A DNA stretch of 64,000 nucleotides, taken from contig CAZSAP010000004.1 of NCBI GenBank assembly GCA_964604705.1, forward strand, positions 124,001 through 188,000, written 5' to 3'. The notes under the pieces were generated by a model. It was not told where the DNA came from and made no database searches. It worked only from the letters and a program-made list of their open reading frames with translations. Positions 61,524 to 64,000 of the stretch are shown here, in pieces. A program made the translations under genes and the position numbers. Within the stretch, counting starts at the first letter, position 1, and each line of letters begins with the position of its first letter. This DNA is from JAAXVQ01 sp964604705. GTDB lineage: Bacteria > Oederibacteriota > JAAXVQ01.

Positions 61524-63431
61524 TCAACGCGGGTGGTTGTCGAGGGATTCCTGGAGGCGGTCAATGGCATCGCGCTCGTCTTCCGAAGGGTTGGCCGCCA
61601 GGGCTTGGCGCAGGTAGTGGGTGGCTTCCTGGGTTTGTCCCTGTTGGGAGGCAATGAACGCCAAATTGTAATAGAGTGAAGGTTGGTTGGGCTTGATGCG
61701 AGCGCTGGCCAGAAAAGCCTTTACGGCCGGTTCAAAGTGGCGTGAACCCATGTGCAACTGGCCTTCGTAAAACCAGGGCAAGTGGGAGTAGGGAGCGGCG
61801 GCTTCGGCGTGTTTGAGCTCGGCCAAAGAAACCTCGGGGCGTGTGGTATCGAAATAATACGGCGACGGCTTCCAGGGAGCGATCGCCGAATACGCGAACG
61901 GTTCTTTAAGCCCGCGCGCGATCTCGCTGCGGCGCATGTAGATTTGGCAATAGTGGTCCCAATACACCAAGGCCCACACCTTGGCCTCGTCCAACTGGGT
62001 GAACACATCCAGGCGGCTGTTGGTCAAGGCCAGGACCGCGTCGATGCGGTAACGGTCGAGCAGGCCTAGGTAGGTTTCGGGATTGCCGTCTTCGAGATTC
62101 ATGTATTCGGTAAAGATCTTCTCGCCAAAGAGCAGCAAACGTCCATCCATAAATTCTTTGATGCGCCCTTGGGTGTGCCAGCTTAAGTAGGCGGCGCAGC
62201 GCATGGGGGCAAAGAGGCGTCCGGCAAAAGGTTGTTCGGAGATCCACTGCATGGCCTGCACAGGGTAATAGTCTTCCATTAAGCCTAAGCGGAGTGTCCG
62301 TTTATTGGTGGCAAACAACGCCAAGAGGATGAGGCAGGCGGCCGCACTGCCCAGGTAAAGCTTGCGCCAGGTGGCTTCGGACCAACGCTTTTGCGTCGCC
62401 AAACGTGTGGCCATGAGTTGTTTTAAGTTTTCCGTGGTGGGCGGCAAGGCTGCCAAGATAAACATGGGGATGTTGCGGTACGAGGCAAAGCCCAGATACG
62501 TGAAGGCGAAGAGCGGCAAAAGGGTATAGGCTCGCCATTGTTTCCAAGGCGTTTTGGACAGGGCATAAAGTTGCAGCAGCCAGACGCCGCCGCATAAGCA
62601 GAAAAAATCCCAATGCTTGGAAAACGTGGGTGGGTTCCATTCGGAGATGTATTTCATGAAAAGCTCCGAGTGGGAGTGTTGCAATACATAAATAAAAATA
62701 GAAAATCCAAGCGGGTTCAGGGCCGCGGCCAAGACCATGGCGGCAGCCACCAGTAGCCAAACGCGTAGACGCGGATGATTCAGGGAAGGGCGCGGGGTGA
62801 GGGTGCGGTATTCGTCGATCAGCATGCCGCCTACAAAGGCGAAGATCACCACGAACCCCGGATGAATGTTGGCCCAAATGAGCGTTAGCAAAGGGAGCAA
62901 CCAAAGCCAACGCGACCGTGGCGCAAAGGTTTTGGCGTCGGCGGTGTGGACGCGTTCCATGATCCATTGGAACAGTGGGATGAACAAGTAGGTGATGACA
63001 TACGGGCGCTCGCGGAAAAAGTGCTGGAGCGTGGGGAGGAAGATGAACGGAGCCGCCGCCAAGGCAAAGGCCATGGGGGTGGCCCAGCGCCGGTAGCCCA
63101 AGATGCCCAAGCACAGCACCACCAGGGTCATAAGCACGGCTTTGACCAGGATCAGGGCATTGGCCCCGCCCCAGGTCCAGAGCAGGTGCGAGCCTACGCA
63201 AAACAAGACTTCGATCTTATCAATCGGATTTTGCATGGTGTAGGAAAACGGATCAGGACCGAAGTCGAAACCGGTCTTGAGCCAGTATTGGCCATCGCGC
63301 ATGTGCACGAAGACATCCGGATCAACCAGGGGGTGAATCTGAAGTCCGAAGACCAGCAGGAGGAGCGCGCCCAGAAAGAGTTTGGCCTGCCAGGTCCAAG
63401 GTGTTGTGTGAGTGGATGGGTGTGTTGACAT
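61524..63431 (-). CDS. multi-TM GT-C-like glycosyltransferase with TPR tail, copy 2
   Basis: 635 residues from the ATG at 63431. Same plan as 59483: HPLVDPDVFVHMRDGQYWL after the first TM, about 10 TM segments, FAPMRCAAYLSWHTQGRIKE with FMDGRLLLFGEKIF (the other copy has FMDGRMPTFGEKIY), and a C-terminal TPR-like pair (about 560-625). Paralog of 59483 over most of its length. Both lie in the same orientation and both have a TATAAT 6 nt before the ATG. Substrate unknown; envelope glycan or protein glycosylation is a reasonable guess given the Thr/Pro-rich proteins next door. Confidence 0.72.
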   Translation of the reverse strand: MSTHPSTHTTPWTWQAKLFLGALLLLVFGLQIHPLVDPDVFVHMRDGQYWLKTGFDFGPDPFSYTMQNPIDKIEVLFCVGSHLLWTWGGANALILVKAVLMTLVVLCLGILGYRRWATPMAFALAAAPFIFLPTLQHFFRERPYVITYLFIPLFQWIMERVHTADAKTFAPRSRWLWLLPLLTLIWANIHPGFVVIFAFVGGMLIDEYRTLTPRPSLNHPRLRVWLLVAAAMVLAAALNPLGFSIFIYVLQHSHSELFMKYISEWNPPTFSKHWDFFCLCGGVWLLQLYALSKTPWKQWRAYTLLPLFAFTYLGFASYRNIPMFILAALPPTTENLKQLMATRLATQKRWSEATWRKLYLGSAAACLILLALFATNKRTLRLGLMEDYYPVQAMQWISEQPFAGRLFAPMRCAAYLSWHTQGRIKEFMDGRLLLFGEKIFTEYMNLEDGNPETYLGLLDRYRIDAVLALTNSRLDVFTQLDEAKVWALVYWDHYCQIYMRRSEIARGLKEPFAYSAIAPWKPSPYYFDTTRPEVSLAELKHAEAAAPYSHLPWFYEGQLHMGSRHFEPAVKAFLASARIKPNQPSLYYNLAFIASQQGQTQEATHYLRQALAANPSEDERDAIDRLQESLDNHPR

Positions 63432-63437
63432 GCGGAC

Positions 63438-63466
63438 ATTATAGCCAAAAGCCTGTGAACTTCCAA
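63438..63466 (-). promoter_or_regulatory. promoter for leaderless transcript of 61524-63431
   Basis: TTGGAA, 17 bp, TATAAT, then 6 nt to the ATG. The surrounding sequence (GGCTATAATGTCCGCATG) closely mirrors the one before the paralog. Confidence 0.65.
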
Positions 63467-63530
63467 GCAAGGAGATGGGAAAAACGGAACCCTGGCCAAG
63501 CACAGTCGAACCTAGACGAAATTCATGGCT

Positions 63531-63741
63531 GAGCCGGGTGCGTAGGGTGTTTTAAAAAAAACGAACCTTAAGGATTCGCGGACCGAGTAAGCAAGCGGGT
63601 CAAAAGTAACTATGTACAGGGCCGTTGACTTCACGGGCGAGATGGAAAACGCGGGGGAGGACGCTAGAGCGGTGAGTGCAGAGCCGGTGCGCGGCGGGCA
63701 TAAAGGTTCGTTTTTTTTAAAACACCCTACGCACCCGGCTC
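63531..63741. mobile_element. MITE-like element with perfect 39-bp terminal inverted repeats
   Basis: 211 bp. The ends 63531-63569 and 63703-63741 are perfect 39-bp inverted repeats beginning GAGCCGGGTGCGTAGGGTGT. The 133-bp interior codes for nothing convincing. There is no clear target-site duplication. Too short for a transposase, so it would move by one supplied elsewhere; as RNA it would form a very long hairpin. Confidence 0.8.
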
Positions 63742-63795
63742 TTAAAGAACTGCAGTGTAGCAAAAGTGGGTGCCTGGGTCTGTTCGAAATAATCC

Positions 63796-63823
63796 TTGCA
63801 ACGTACGCCTCATCGAGTACAAT
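63796..63823 (+). promoter_or_regulatory. predicted promoter of epimerase gene 63852
   Basis: TTGCAA, 16 bp, TACAAT; start near 63830, short leader with TAAGGAG before the ATG. Confidence 0.55.
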
Positions 63824-63851
63824 ATGGGAAATTTTCCTAAGGAGTCTAGCT

Positions 63852-64000
63852 ATGCATATTTTGGTGGCCGGCGGGGCCGGGTTTATTGGATCGCATCTGT
63901 GTGAACGCTTGCTGAAGATGGGACACAAAGTCACCTGCGTGGACAATCTTAAAACCGGACGCAAGGCCAACTTGCATGAAGCGAAGAAGTCGCCGAAATT
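63852..64000 (+). CDS. NAD-dependent sugar epimerase/dehydratase (partial, runs off the window)
   Basis: Only the first 49 codons are present. They show the extended SDR nucleotide-binding start ILVAGGAGFIGSHLCERLL followed by VDNLKTGRK, as in UDP-glucose 4-epimerases and UDP-glucuronate decarboxylases. The ATG has TAAGGAG at good distance. The exact reaction cannot be decided from the fragment. It would fit the sugar and envelope theme of the region. Confidence 0.88.
   Translation, partial: MHILVAGGAGFIGSHLCERLLKMGHKVTCVDNLKTGRKANLHEAKKSPK

Noticed and set aside
63512..63970. Minus-strand frame of 152 codons covering the MITE-like element and the epimerase start
   Set aside because: It runs through both inverted repeats and antisense to a clear epimerase start, so it is a chance frame.

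Overview
The window comes from a diderm (LPS-containing), probably anaerobic or hydrogen-metabolising bacterium of an uncultured lineage. An LPS section (kdsD, kdsC, a lipid A acyltransferase, lptC, lptA, lptB), several outer-membrane beta-barrels and a TonB-dependent receptor show the outer membrane. A trimeric NAD(H)-linked [FeFe]-hydrogenase (hydB-hydA-hydC) and a TM1266-like hydrogenase regulator show H2 metabolism. The many secreted proteins with Thr/Pro-rich linkers and FlgD-Ig-like C-terminal domains, together with PorV-like barrels, resemble poorly sampled candidate phyla. I cannot name the phylum from sequence alone. A run of 100 N inside a minisatellite suggests a draft assembly.

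Layout. 1-5.3 kb: fmdB-like zinc ribbon gene, then the hydrogenase operon on the minus strand with a divergent promoter and a small basic ORF. 5.4-9.7 kb: TonB-dependent receptor, a GC-rich structured intergenic block, a PorV-like barrel, and a convergent membrane protein. 10.1-20.0 kb: three tandem copies of a two-gene cassette, each a ~585-residue secreted barrel-like protein followed by a ~480-residue lipoprotein, closed by a strong terminator. 20.3-30.6 kb: a mosaic secreted beta-propeller-like protein, a CHASE2 adenylate cyclase, a FecR-domain cluster with a large barrel, and a HIT hydrolase. 30.7-34.9 kb: the classic rpsU-dnaG-rpoD operon plus tRNA-Ile(CAU). 35-37.5 kb: small genes, tRNA-Val(CAC), and a coiled-coil zinc-ribbon protein. 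37.5-42.2 kb: Kdo synthesis, lipid A acylation and LPS export. 42.4-46.2 kb: two paralogous secreted propeller-like proteins with FlgD-Ig C-termini. 46.3-51.3 kb: LysM/M23 peptidase, aroQ, and a very large protein with two O-antigen-ligase modules and a TPR tail. 51.2-59.4 kb: an ECF sigma/anti-sigma pair translationally coupled to a stalk protein and a PorV-OmpA fusion, followed by a second copy of the stalk plus PorV-OmpA pair. 59.5-63.4 kb: two tandem multi-TM glycosyltransferase-like proteins (minus strand) with promoters that appear to give leaderless mRNAs. 63.5-64.0 kb: a MITE-like element with perfect 39-bp inverted repeats and the start of an NAD-dependent epimerase.

How it fits together. 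Most of the window serves the cell envelope. The two most unusual parts are the triplicated barrel-lipoprotein cassette (10.1-20.0 kb) and the sigma/anti-sigma/stalk/PorV-OmpA block (51.2-59.4 kb). In the second, the anti-sigma factor itself ends in a FlgD-Ig-like domain like those of the secreted proteins it is co-transcribed with. That suggests, as inference, an envelope assembly or surface-display system that senses its own substrates.
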